A DNA stretch of 10,015 nt from Anaerolineales bacterium UBA7227. GTDB taxonomy: Bacteria; Chloroflexota; Anaerolineae; Anaerolineales; Villigracilaceae. Under the pieces are notes generated by a model that was given only the letters and a program-made list of their open reading frames with translations, ran no database searches and was not told where the DNA came from. Shown in pieces: positions 1-7,517 of the stretch; positions within the stretch are counted from its first letter, which is position 1; every line of letters begins with the position of its first letter. Made by a program: the position numbers and the translations under genes. The DNA lies in the NCBI GenBank assembly GCA_002473085.1, contig DKTP01000141.1:1-10015 (forward strand), read 5' to 3'.

Positions 1-396
1 CACATCCGCACCCTGCTGCTGACCTTCTTCTTCCGCTACATGCCCTCGCTGATCGAGGAGGGACATCTCTACATCGCCCAGCCGCCGCTCTACCGCATCG
101 CCTACAAAAACAACGTCAAATACGCCTACAGCGACAAGGAAAAGGATAAACTCCTGAAGGAGATGGCCTCCGCCGACAAAGCCAGCATCTCGCGCTACAA
201 GGGCCTCGGCGAAATGAATCCCGACCAACTGTGGGAGACGACGATGAACCCCGAAAATCGGACTCTCCTGCTGGTGACGGTGGACGACGCCGCCGAATCC
301 GACCGCACCTTCGACATGCTCATGGGCGACGCGGTGGACCCCCGCCGCCGCTTCATCCAGACCCACGCCAAGGCGGTCCGCAATCTGGATATTTAG
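1..396 (+). CDS. gyrB: DNA gyrase subunit B, C-terminal end (5' truncated by window)
   Basis: This is the ATP-binding subunit of the type II topoisomerase that introduces negative supercoils. Only the last 131 residues are present. The frame is open from base 1 and begins [15 protein letters not shown], which in gyrases directly follows the metal-binding Asp cluster of the TOPRIM domain. Then come the QPPLYRI strand and the diagnostic [18 protein letters not shown] segment (about residues 64-83), followed by [13 protein letters not shown] and the terminal NLDI. Wording such as QLWETTM and the NLDI end favours GyrB over ParE. The spacing between the QPPLYRI strand and RYKGLGEMN is short, so the roughly 170-residue insert of E. 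coli GyrB is absent. The true start lies upstream; the internal ATG at 40 is not the start. The gene is followed by a strong palindrome and then a separate sensor kinase gene. Confidence 0.96.
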   Translation, partial: HIRTLLLTFFFRYMPSLIEEGHLYIAQPPLYRIAYKNNVKYAYSDKEKDKLLKEMASADKASISRYKGLGEMNPDQLWETTMNPENRTLLLVTVDDAAESDRTFDMLMGDAVDPRRRFIQTHAKAVRNLDI

Positions 397-405
397 CCCG
401 CTCGC

Positions 406-440
406 CAGAAACCAGGTTTTTGTAAAAAACCTGGTTTCTG
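406..440. terminator. 16-bp perfect palindrome after gyrB, likely terminator and possibly a dispersed repeat
   Basis: The left arm CAGAAACCAGGTTTTT (406-421) is exactly complementary to the right arm 425-440, with a 3-base loop GTA. It begins 10 bases after the gyrB stop. An RNA hairpin here would be very stable. The following bases (CTTTGTTATG) are only moderately T-rich, so a classical intrinsic terminator is plausible but not textbook. The T-run is inside the left arm and the A-run inside the right arm, so the element reads the same on both strands. Short palindromes of this type occur as multicopy elements in some bacterial genomes, so it may be a repeat co-opted as a terminator. Confidence 0.7.
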
Positions 441-478
441 CTTTGTTATGAAAGTACCATCTTTGAGCGGGGGATTAC

Positions 479-497
479 GGGTACAATTTCCGTACCC
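479..497. promoter_or_regulatory. GGGTAC-N7-GTACCC inverted repeat over a candidate -10 box of the sensor kinase gene
   Basis: The perfect 6-bp arms GGGTAC (479-484) and GTACCC (492-497) are separated by 7 bases. A candidate -10 hexamer TACAAT (482-487) lies inside the element, about 37 bases before the kinase ATG. I see no good -35 at the usual spacing. The layout suits either an operator that occludes the promoter or a short leader hairpin. Both the promoter and the operator roles are inferred; the inverted repeat itself is directly visible. Confidence 0.35.
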
Positions 498-524
498 AAA
501 TCGGTCCCAGGCACAGGCAGACCC

Positions 525-3500
525 ATGTTCAAATCGTCAAACTGGAACGCCATTCTCAATATCGTTCTGCAAGTGATCGTCATAGTCTATCAGGGCGCGG
601 CTGTAGTGGCGTTTGTCTTCGCGTTGTTCCTGGCAAACCGCTGGTTAAAGACGCCCTTCCTCGGCGCGCTGTTCGAGCAGACCATGCTGAAGAACGCGGC
701 CGGGCCCAGCGAGCCTTCCGAGGCGTGGAAACTATACAGCCAGATCAACTTCGGGGACCAGTTGACCAGCGTCAACGGCGTTCCCGTCCGCTCGTTCACC
801 GACGTCGAAGACGCGCTGACGGGCCGCACGCCCGGCATGATCCCCACACAGGTGGGATTTTCCCCGGGCGAAACCATCCCCGTCACAGTCCGCACCGGCG
901 CGGGAGAGGAAAGAAGCCTCGAAGTAACCCTGGGCGTCTTCCCGGCGGCCGACCGGGTCGGCTACATCGTCATCCCCGCCGTCCTCAGCGGCCTGTTCCT
1001 GATCATGGGGTTATGGATCTTCGCGGCCCGCCGCGAAGAATCCGCCGGGCGGGCTTTTTCTCTCTTTGCCTCGTCGCTAGCCGTGACGCTGGGTACGCTG
1101 TTCGATCTGTTTACCACTCACGGCTTCACTCCCCTCTGGACGCTGGCGCTGGCCGTATTGGGCGGCTCCATGGTGGACATGGCCATGAGTTTCCCGCAGG
1201 AATTCCGCCCGGCCGTGCGCCGTCCCTACGTACGCTGGATCGGCTACGTCATCGGCCTGGCGCTGGCGGGATACGCCTACGCCGCCCTCTACGACTTCCA
1301 AAGGCCGGGCGCGTACATTGACGCCTGGCAGGGACTCTACCTGTTCGTCGGAGTCGCGGGCCTGATCTACTTCGGCTTCATGATCCATCGCGTCCTGTTC
1401 TCGCCGTCGCCAGTGGTCAAATCGCAGGCGCGCGCCATCCTGTACGGCGCGCTGCTGGGATTCAGCGTCATGATCGTCTGGATGATCAACGCCTTCTTCG
1501 GCAACCCGCTCAGGATGTCGTTCCACACGTGGTTCTTCGCGCCGCTGATCCTGTTCCCGCTCTCCGTCGGCTACACCATCCTGCGCTTCCGGCTAGTGCA
1601 GACCGACGCCTGGCTTCGCAAAAGCCTCGTCTACGTTCTGTTGAGCGTCCTCCTGATCGGCGCGTACGGCATGATCGTCAGCGGGGTGAGTCTCATCTTC
1701 CGCGAACAGATGCCGACCAACAACCCCCTGCTGATCGGCGGACTGGCCTTTCTCGTCGCCGTCTCGATCTCGCCCCTGCACCAGCGCCTGCAAGGACTGG
1801 TGGAACAGCGTCTTTTCCGCGGACAGCGCGCCTACCTGCAAAGTCAGCAGGATTTCATGCACAAACTGGCCCATATCGTGGACCAGGCCGGCGTCTCGCT
1901 GGTCTTGCGCGAAAACCTGATGACGACCCTCGCGCCCGACCGCGCGCATATTTACGTGTACGACAGCGTCAACGACCAATACTCGTCCATGCCCGGCATG
2001 GACGGGCGTCCCACCAGCGACGTGCGCTTTGCCGCGTCCAGCCCGCTGGCGCAATATTTCCAAAAGGAACGCCTGCCCCTCTACCTCGACAATTCCAATC
2101 CCGCGGCCGTGATGAAAGACGAAGAGACCCGTCTTGCCCTGCTGGGCGCGCGGCTCTTCGTCCGCCTGCCCGGCAAGGAACGCCCGCTGGGCTGGGTGGC
2201 CCTCGGCCCGCGCCTCTCAGGACAACCCTACACGCCCCAGGACCTGGCCTTTGTGGAAGACCTGTGCGAACAAGCCGCCATCTCCATCGAACGGGCGCAG
2301 ACCGTTTCGGACCTCGAGCGGCGCGTGCAGGAAATGAACGCCCTGGCGCGCGTCTCGCAGGGCGTGAACATCACCCTCACCTTCGACGACGTGCTGGAAC
2401 TCATCTACGCCCAGACCGCGCAGATCATCCCGGCCGCCGATTTCCACATCACGCTCTACAACAAGGCCGCGAATTATTTCTTCCACGCGTTCTGCGTGGA
2501 GGACCGCGAGCGCATCGAAGCCAATGAAGACGCCCCCCTGCCGCCCGAGGCCGGCCTCGCGCAGGAGGTCATCCGCCGCGGCCGGCCGCTCGTCACGCCA
2601 GACTACGCCCGCGAATGCCGGGCGCGCAATCTCCTGCCCGCGGAACAGGGCGTCTTCGCCTGGATGGGCGTGCCGCTCAACGCCGGCGCGGATACCATCG
2701 GCGCGCTCACCATCGCCAGCCGCGACGCTATCGTCAGCTACACGCGCGGCCAGTTGGAACTCCTGCAAAGCATCGCCGACCACACGGCCGGCGCCATCGT
2801 CAAATCGCGTCTGCTCGAAGAAAGCGAACGCCGCGCCCGCCAGCTGGCTACGTTGAACGAGATCACGCAGCAGTTGACCTCCACGCTCGAATCCGAACCC
2901 CTGCTCAACAACCTCCTCGAAAGCGCCGTTTCCATTTTGAACTGCGAGGCGGGCAGCCTCTTCCTCGTGGACGAACAGACCGACGAACTGATCTTCACCG
3001 CCACCGTCGGCCCGCCGGCCTCCGCCTCGCTGGTGGGACAGCGCCTCGCGCCGGGCAGCGGCATCGTCGGCCGCGCCGTGCAAACCCGCCTGCCCGTCAT
3101 GGACAACGACGCGCAGCGCTCCGTCGTTCGCCACGCGGCCACCGACCAGCAGACCGGCTTCGTCAGCCGAACGTTGCTGGCCGTCCCCCTCCAGGCCAAA
3201 GACCGCGTCCTCGGCGTGATCGAAGTCATCAACCGCCTCGACCGGCTGCCCTTCGATAACGACGACCAGAACCTGTTGACGGCCTTCGCCGGCCAGGCCG
3301 CGGTCGCCATCGAAAACGCCCGCCTCTACACCCTCACCGACCAGGAACTGAACGCCCGCGTGGAGGAACTCTCGGTCATGCAGCGCATTGACCGCGAACT
3401 CAACGCCAGCCTCGAAATGGACCGCGCCATGCGCATCACCCTCGAATGGGCCATGCGCCAGTCGCGCGCCCCGGCCGGGCTGATCGGCATGTTGGAAGGC

Positions 3501-4556
3501 GGCGACCTTCGCGTCATGGCGCACGAAGGCTACGGCAACCACCTGAACGCGTACGCCGAAGCGCCCCTGCCGCTCGACCTGCCCGTCCTGCGCCAGGCCG
3601 TGGAGAGCGGACAGCCCCAGCGCCAGACGCTCGACCCGGAAATGGGCGGCAGCCTCCTGCCCGAAGCGCGCGACCAGATCGTCGTCCCGATCCGGCGTGA
3701 GGCCCGGGTCATCGGGCTGCTGATGCTCGAAAGCCCGGCCACCGCCGAGCCAGACACCTCCTTCCTCAACCGTCTCAGCGACCACGCCGCCATCGCCATC
3801 GCCAACGCGCAGCTATACAACGAAGTGCAGGCCGCCAACGAAGCCAAGAGCGAATTCGTCTCGTTCGTGGCGCACGAACTTAAAAACCCGATGACCTCCA
3901 TCAAGGGCTACACCGAACTGCTGGCCGGCGGCAAGGTGGGCGCGATCAACGATATGCAGTCCAACTTCCTCGGCACCATCCGCTCGAACGTGGAGCGCAT
4001 GTCCACCCTCGTTTCCGACCTGAACGACAACTCGAAGATCGAAGCCGGGCGGCTGCGCCTCGACTTCCGCGCGGTGGACGCCGCCGAAGTGGTGGACGAG
4101 ATCGTCCGCTCCACGCGCCGCCAGATCGAAGACAAAAAACAGACCATCACGGTGAACCTGCCGGCCGGCCTGCCGCCCGTCTGGGCAGACCGCACACGCA
4201 TCGGGCAGGTATTGACCAACCTCGTCAGCAACGCGCACAAATACACGCCCGAAGAGGGACGCATCGTGGTCAGCGGCGAACTGACCTCGAACCAGTGGGA
4301 CCCCGAAGGCGCGGCGAGCGTCATCCACCTGTGGGTACGCGACAGCGGCATCGGCATCAGCGCCGAAGACCAGGTTAAAATCTTCCAAAAATTCTTCCGC
4401 TCCGAAGACCAGAAAGCCCGCGAAGCCCCCGGCACCGGCCTCGGCCTCAACATCACCAAGAACCTCGTGGAAATGCAGGGCGGACGCATCTGGTTCGAGA
4501 GCGAATTCCGCAAAGGAACCACCTTCCACTTCACCGTCCCCGTGGCGGAAGGATAA
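525..4556 (+). CDS. Large membrane sensor histidine kinase: TM-PDZ-multiTM, four GAF domains, HisKA-HATPase_c
   Basis: This is a signal-transducing autokinase of 1343 residues. Helix 1 is at about 13-36. A PDZ-like domain follows (about 68-138, core GDQLTSVNGVPVRSFTDV), presumably outside the membrane. About nine more helices follow (146-168, 177-198, 203-222, 238-257, 269-291, 303-326, 332-355, 368-393, 402-417). Four GAF-type domains lie at about 440-590 (divergent), 605-760, 775-932 and 950-1098, joined by helical linkers such as LLEESERRARQLATLNEI. HisKA carries the H-box FVAHELKNPMTSI with phospho-acceptor His1117; Glu1118 and Asn1121 fit the ExxN/T phosphatase motif. HATPase_c has an N-box (NLVSNAHKY, 1232-1240), G1 DSGIGIS (1273-1279), an F-box FQKFFRSED and G2 GTGLGL (1303-1308), so it looks catalytically complete. 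The TM-PDZ-multiTM order recalls Bacillus ComP. No receiver domain or response regulator is present here. No clear Shine-Dalgarno precedes the ATG. The kinase call is firm; the ligand is unknown. Confidence 0.95.
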   Translation: MFKSSNWNAILNIVLQVIVIVYQGAAVVAFVFALFLANRWLKTPFLGALFEQTMLKNAAGPSEPSEAWKLYSQINFGDQLTSVNGVPVRSFTDVEDALTGRTPGMIPTQVGFSPGETIPVTVRTGAGEERSLEVTLGVFPAADRVGYIVIPAVLSGLFLIMGLWIFAARREESAGRAFSLFASSLAVTLGTLFDLFTTHGFTPLWTLALAVLGGSMVDMAMSFPQEFRPAVRRPYVRWIGYVIGLALAGYAYAALYDFQRPGAYIDAWQGLYLFVGVAGLIYFGFMIHRVLFSPSPVVKSQARAILYGALLGFSVMIVWMINAFFGNPLRMSFHTWFFAPLILFPLSVGYTILRFRLVQTDAWLRKSLVYVLLSVLLIGAYGMIVSGVSLIFREQMPTNNPLLIGGLAFLVAVSISPLHQRLQGLVEQRLFRGQRAYLQSQQDFMHKLAHIVDQAGVSLVLRENLMTTLAPDRAHIYVYDSVNDQYSSMPGMDGRPTSDVRFAASSPLAQYFQKERLPLYLDNSNPAAVMKDEETRLALLGARLFVRLPGKERPLGWVALGPRLSGQPYTPQDLAFVEDLCEQAAISIERAQTVSDLERRVQEMNALARVSQGVNITLTFDDVLELIYAQTAQIIPAADFHITLYNKAANYFFHAFCVEDRERIEANEDAPLPPEAGLAQEVIRRGRPLVTPDYARECRARNLLPAEQGVFAWMGVPLNAGADTIGALTIASRDAIVSYTRGQLELLQSIADHTAGAIVKSRLLEESERRARQLATLNEITQQLTSTLESEPLLNNLLESAVSILNCEAGSLFLVDEQTDELIFTATVGPPASASLVGQRLAPGSGIVGRAVQTRLPVMDNDAQRSVVRHAATDQQTGFVSRTLLAVPLQAKDRVLGVIEVINRLDRLPFDNDDQNLLTAFAGQAAVAIENARLYTLTDQELNARVEELSVMQRIDRELNASLEMDRAMRITLEWAMRQSRAPAGLIGMLEGGDLRVMAHEGYGNHLNAYAEAPLPLDLPVLRQAVESGQPQRQTLDPEMGGSLLPEARDQIVVPIRREARVIGLLMLESPATAEPDTSFLNRLSDHAAIAIANAQLYNEVQAANEAKSEFVSFVAHELKNPMTSIKGYTELLAGGKVGAINDMQSNFLGTIRSNVERMSTLVSDLNDNSKIEAGRLRLDFRAVDAAEVVDEIVRSTRRQIEDKKQTITVNLPAGLPPVWADRTRIGQVLTNLVSNAHKYTPEEGRIVVSGELTSNQWDPEGAASVIHLWVRDSGIGISAEDQVKIFQKFFRSEDQKAREAPGTGLGLNITKNLVEMQGGRIWFESEFRKGTTFHFTVPVAEG

Positions 4557-4598
4557 CCCCGCCCAGCCGCCCTCCCCCAAACGAGCGGAGAGGGAGAA

Positions 4599-4604
4599 TA
4601 TACA
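4599..4604 (+). promoter_or_regulatory. Candidate -10 box (TATACA) 6 bases before the FIST gene ATG
   Basis: TATACA ends 6 bases before the ATG at 4611, the same spacing as the TATACT box before the DUF3090 gene. If it is active, the FIST mRNA would start at or near its ATG, in addition to read-through from the kinase gene. It lacks the upstream TG of an extended -10 and no -35 is evident, so a chance match is quite possible. Possible ribosome-binding sequences are AGGGA (4604-4608), which is too close to the ATG, and GGAGAGGGAG (4588-4597), which is rather far. Confidence 0.25.
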
Positions 4605-4610
4605 GGGAAC

Positions 4611-5765
4611 ATGACTTTAATTTCCGCAGTTGGACAAGCCCAGGCCCTCGACGGCCGCGAAGCCGGATTGCAGGCCGCGCACGCGGCGCTCAACCGCCTC
4701 AAGGCCACCTCCCCGCATTTCGGGATCGTGATCGCCTCGCACCAGTACCAGCCCCGCGAAGTGGCCGCGGGCGTCGCCAGCCTGACCGGCGACATGCCCC
4801 TGATCGGATTCAGCGCGCCGGCCGGACTGACGAACGACGGCATCCATCCACATTCGGTGGTGGTAGCCCTGCTGCACGGCGACCTGCGAGCGGAAGTCCA
4901 CTGGCTGCCGGGGTACACCCAAAGCGGACGCGAGACCGCCAACCGCCTCGTCCAATTGACTTCAAGCGGCGCGGCCCGCCAGTCGCTGCTCTTCTTCGCC
5001 GACGGCTTCAACGGCGACGCCGAACAGTTGTGCAACAATCTGCCGTCGCATTCCATGCTCGTCGCGGGCGGGCTTTCCAGCGGCGACACACACACCGGGA
5101 GCAACTACCAGATCGCCGGCGCCCAGGCCGGGACGGGCGGATTGGCCGCAGCCATCCTGCGCGGCTCCGCCAGGCTGGGCATCGGCTACGCGCACGGCTG
5201 GGACCCGGTCGGATCACAACTGCGCGTGACGCGTTCGCGCGGCTTCTGGCTCCGCACCCTCGACGGGCGTCCCGCCTCCGAGACCTACGCGCAAATCTTC
5301 GGTTACCCGGCCCGCGACTGGGCCTTTCCCCCGCTCAACTATCTGGCGCGTCTCTACCCGCTGGGAATCGAACAGGACAACCAGATGATCGTCCGCGCCC
5401 CCCTGCGCGTGGAAGCGGACGGCAGTTTCCGCCTCAACGCTCCCGTCCGCGACGGACTGGACGCCTACCTGCTGGTGGGAAGCCGCGCCGCCTGCCTGGA
5501 GGCCGCTCGCAAAGCCGCGCGCGAAGCGTTGCTGCAACTCGGCGACGCCAAACCCGCCTTCGCGCTCGTGCTGGTGGACCAGGCCTGGCAAATGCTGTTA
5601 AAATCCACGCCGGGCGCGGAGATCGCCGCCGTGCAGGAGATCATCGGCGCCGAAACGCCCATCGCGGGCGGTTACACGCTCGGGCAGATTGTGCCGTCCA
5701 GCGCCGCGCTGAAGTTCCTGAACCAGCACATACTGGTGGCTGTGTTCGGGGAAGAGCAGAACTGA
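4611..5765 (+). CDS. FIST-domain sensory protein (FIST_N plus FIST_C)
   Basis: This is a predicted soluble cytoplasmic ligand-binding protein of 384 residues with no signal peptide or membrane helix. FIST_N covers about 15-215 and includes PLIGFSAPAGLT (63-74), MLVAGGLSSGD (149-159) and the hydrophobic strand GGLAAAILRG (176-185). FIST_C covers about 222-365: SETYAQIF, LARLYPLGI, the VRAPLRVEADGSFRLNAPV strand pair, a helix rich in Ala, and the closing GETP-type segment AETPIAGGYTLGQI. FIST domains are associated with signalling proteins and were proposed to bind small ligands; some members (NosP) bind heme and regulate an adjacent histidine kinase. Here the gene starts 54 bases after the kinase stop on the same strand, which suggests co-transcription and joint function. 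The C-terminal domain has DQAWQML (323-329) where many relatives, as I recall them, have a Cys-Gly-Arg-containing segment. The family call is strong; the ligand is not determined. Confidence 0.88.
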   Translation: MTLISAVGQAQALDGREAGLQAAHAALNRLKATSPHFGIVIASHQYQPREVAAGVASLTGDMPLIGFSAPAGLTNDGIHPHSVVVALLHGDLRAEVHWLPGYTQSGRETANRLVQLTSSGAARQSLLFFADGFNGDAEQLCNNLPSHSMLVAGGLSSGDTHTGSNYQIAGAQAGTGGLAAAILRGSARLGIGYAHGWDPVGSQLRVTRSRGFWLRTLDGRPASETYAQIFGYPARDWAFPPLNYLARLYPLGIEQDNQMIVRAPLRVEADGSFRLNAPVRDGLDAYLLVGSRAACLEAARKAAREALLQLGDAKPAFALVLVDQAWQMLLKSTPGAEIAAVQEIIGAETPIAGGYTLGQIVPSSAALKFLNQHILVAVFGEEQN

Positions 5766-5893
5766 GCATGAGACAGATTCTCAACGCGCAAGCCCTCCGG
5801 TAAACCTCCCGCAAAAACCCATATCCGCCCGAAGGCTCGAAAATCCGCTTTCTGAAAACACGCCCCCAACCTGCGGCGGACAGACAGGAAACC
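5766..5893. other. Spacer between FIST and MFS genes, no recognisable element
   Basis: This 128-base gap holds an 11-codon open frame (ATG at 5768) with no sign of being a gene. I found no convincing terminator hairpin and no good -35/-10 pair. The only site of note is AGGAA at 5886-5890, a short-spaced ribosome-binding site for the transporter. Whether the transporter has its own promoter cannot be told by eye. Confidence 0.4.
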
Positions 5894-7378
5894 ATGTCAC
5901 GTAACCGTATCATCCTCGTCACCGCGGGGATCATGTTCAGTCTCTTCCTGGCCTCGATGGAATCCACCGTCGTGTCCACGGCCATGCCCACCATCGTCGG
6001 TCAGCTGGGCGGACTGGACCATTACTCGTGGGTCTTTTCAGCCTACATGCTGGCCTCCACCACCGTCGTCCCGGTGTACGGAAAACTCTCCGACTTATAT
6101 GGCCGCCGCCTTCTCTACGTCGTCGCCATGGGATTCTTCCTTGCCGGCTCGGTGCTTGCGGGCCAGGCGCAAAGCATGACGGGACTCATCTTCGCCCGCG
6201 CCCTGCAAGGACTCGGCGCCGGCGGCGTCCAGCCGCTGGCCTTCATCATCATCGGCGAAATGTTCACGCTCGAACAGCGCGCCCGCATGCAGGGATTCTT
6301 CTCCGGCGTGTGGGGCGTCTCGTCCATCATCGGGCCGATATTGGGCGGATTCCTCGTCGAGCAACTCTCGTGGCGCTGGGTCTTCTACATCAACCTGATC
6401 CCCGGCCCGATCGCCCTGGCCCTGGTGACGTTGGCCTGGCGCGACGTCATCCACACCCACGGCAAGATCAGCGTGGACTATCTCGGCGCGGCGCTGCTCT
6501 CGGCGAGCGTCATCTCCCTTCTCCTCGGCCTCATGGAAGTCGGGACGCCCGCCAGTTGGGTCATGCTCGGGCTGGCCTTCGCGCTCTTCCTGCTCCTCCT
6601 CCGCGTCGAAAGCCGCGCCGCCGACCCGATCCTGCCGCTCTCGCTCTTTCGCGACCGCCTCTTCGCGGTCGCCAGCTCGCACGGCCTCCTGACCGGCTGG
6701 GCGATGTTCGGAAGTCTCTCATTCATCCCTCTCTTCGTCCAATCCGTGCTGGGGACGACCGCCATGCAGGCCGGCCTCACCGTCACGCCCATGCTGCTCG
6801 GCTGGGTCACGGCCAGCGTCATCGGCACGCGTCTCCTCCTGGTGATCGGCTTCCGCAAACTCGGCTTCATCGGCACTGCGCTGCTGCTGGTCGGCACGGC
6901 GCTTCTGGCGACGGTCGGGGCGGAGACGAACTATGTCAACATCATGGTTTATGTCAGCATTATGGGCGTCGGCATGGGACTCTCGATCCCCTCCTTCCTG
7001 ATCTCCGTGCAGACCAGCGTCGAACGCCGCGAACTCGGGACGGCCACTTCCACCATTCAATTCAGCCGCTCGATGGGCGGGACGCTCGGAGTCAGCGTGA
7101 TGGGCGCGGCCCTCAGCATGAGACTCGCCTCCAACCTCGCCGCCTCCGGCCTGGACCCGAGCCTGGTCGCGCGGTTACTCGATCCGCTCGGCCCGCAGGC
7201 GGTCGCCGAGGCGGGCGTGAGACTGGCCCTCGCCGACGCGATCCACCTCGTCTTCGTCATCGCCTTCGCCGCCGCCATCCTTGGAATGATCTCGGTCTTC
7301 TTCACCCCGCGCGTCGCGCTCAAAGACAGGGCGCCTTCCCTGCCGGAAGAAGAGGCGCTGCCCGTCATCATGGAATAG
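5894..7378 (+). CDS. DHA2-type MFS multidrug transporter (EmrB/QacA-like, 14 TM)
   Basis: This 494-residue inner-membrane protein has the length and hydropathy of the 14-helix drug/proton antiporters. In order I see an N-terminal helix with a motif-D1-like MESTVVSTAMPTI (22-34); motif A GKLSDLYGRR (63-72) in the loop after helix 2; motif B RALQGLGAG (102-110); motif C SSIIGPILGGFL (143-154), typical of antiporters; and RWVFYINLIPG (161-171), common in this family. The D1 motif has Glu where many members have Asp. A second motif-A-like loop (RLLLVIGFRKLGF, 313-325) starts the C-terminal half. The gene is preceded by AGGAA 3 bases before the ATG. It lies 128 bases after the FIST gene on the same strand, so co-transcription with the kinase-FIST pair is possible but unproven. 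No TetR or MarR regulator is adjacent. The substrate cannot be predicted. Confidence 0.93.
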   Translation: MSRNRIILVTAGIMFSLFLASMESTVVSTAMPTIVGQLGGLDHYSWVFSAYMLASTTVVPVYGKLSDLYGRRLLYVVAMGFFLAGSVLAGQAQSMTGLIFARALQGLGAGGVQPLAFIIIGEMFTLEQRARMQGFFSGVWGVSSIIGPILGGFLVEQLSWRWVFYINLIPGPIALALVTLAWRDVIHTHGKISVDYLGAALLSASVISLLLGLMEVGTPASWVMLGLAFALFLLLLRVESRAADPILPLSLFRDRLFAVASSHGLLTGWAMFGSLSFIPLFVQSVLGTTAMQAGLTVTPMLLGWVTASVIGTRLLLVIGFRKLGFIGTALLLVGTALLATVGAETNYVNIMVYVSIMGVGMGLSIPSFLISVQTSVERRELGTATSTIQFSRSMGGTLGVSVMGAALSMRLASNLAASGLDPSLVARLLDPLGPQAVAEAGVRLALADAIHLVFVIAFAAAILGMISVFFTPRVALKDRAPSLPEEEALPVIME

Positions 7379-7420
7379 ATCTGGGGGATGTCTCTTCCGC
7401 AGGAGAGGTTGCGCGCTCGC

Positions 7421-7449
7421 TGCAAAGCGTCCGCTTTTGCAAGAGTTTT
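7421..7449 (+). terminator. Candidate intrinsic terminator of the MFS gene
   Basis: TGCAAAGC (7421-7428) pairs with GCTTTTGCA (7433-7441) through eight base pairs and one bulged T, with a 4-base loop GTCC. TTTT follows at 7446-7449. It starts 42 bases after the MFS stop. The T-run is short and offset, so this is a moderate candidate. Confidence 0.4.
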
Positions 7450-7450
7450 G

Positions 7451-7509
7451 GACGCGGATTTCACGGAGCGCACGGATTTCTCTTTGAGTTTTTCCGCGAA
7501 ATCCGCGTC
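7451..7509. repeat. 17-bp inverted repeat between convergent MFS and HAD genes
   Basis: The left arm GACGCGGATTTCACGGA (7451-7467) matches the reverse complement of 7493-7509 at 16 of 17 positions, with 12 consecutive perfect pairs at the outer end and a 25-base loop. A related CACGGATTT lies in the loop (7471-7479), an ATCCGTG at 7510-7516 follows the right arm, and CACGGATTT recurs at the window's right edge (10007-10015). The position between two convergent stops suits a bidirectional transcription barrier. The recurring ACGGATT core suggests a dispersed repeat family; that part is inference. Confidence 0.6.
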
Positions 7510-7517
7510 ATCCGTGT

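Noticed and set aside
2217..3785. A 522-codon open frame on the minus strand across the middle of the sensor kinase
   Set aside because: It runs antisense to well-recognised GAF domains. Its translation is compositionally biased and shows no recognisable motif, as expected for a shadow frame in high-GC coding DNA.
4570..4597. A possible hairpin (CCCTC with GAGGG) between the kinase and FIST genes, as a terminator
   Set aside because: The stem is only five pairs with a long loop and no T-run, so read-through into the FIST gene is more likely.
5768..5803. An 11-codon ORF directly after the FIST stop
   Set aside because: It is too short to assess and has no ribosome-binding site of its own and no recognisable leader-peptide features such as a run of regulatory codons or an adjacent attenuator.
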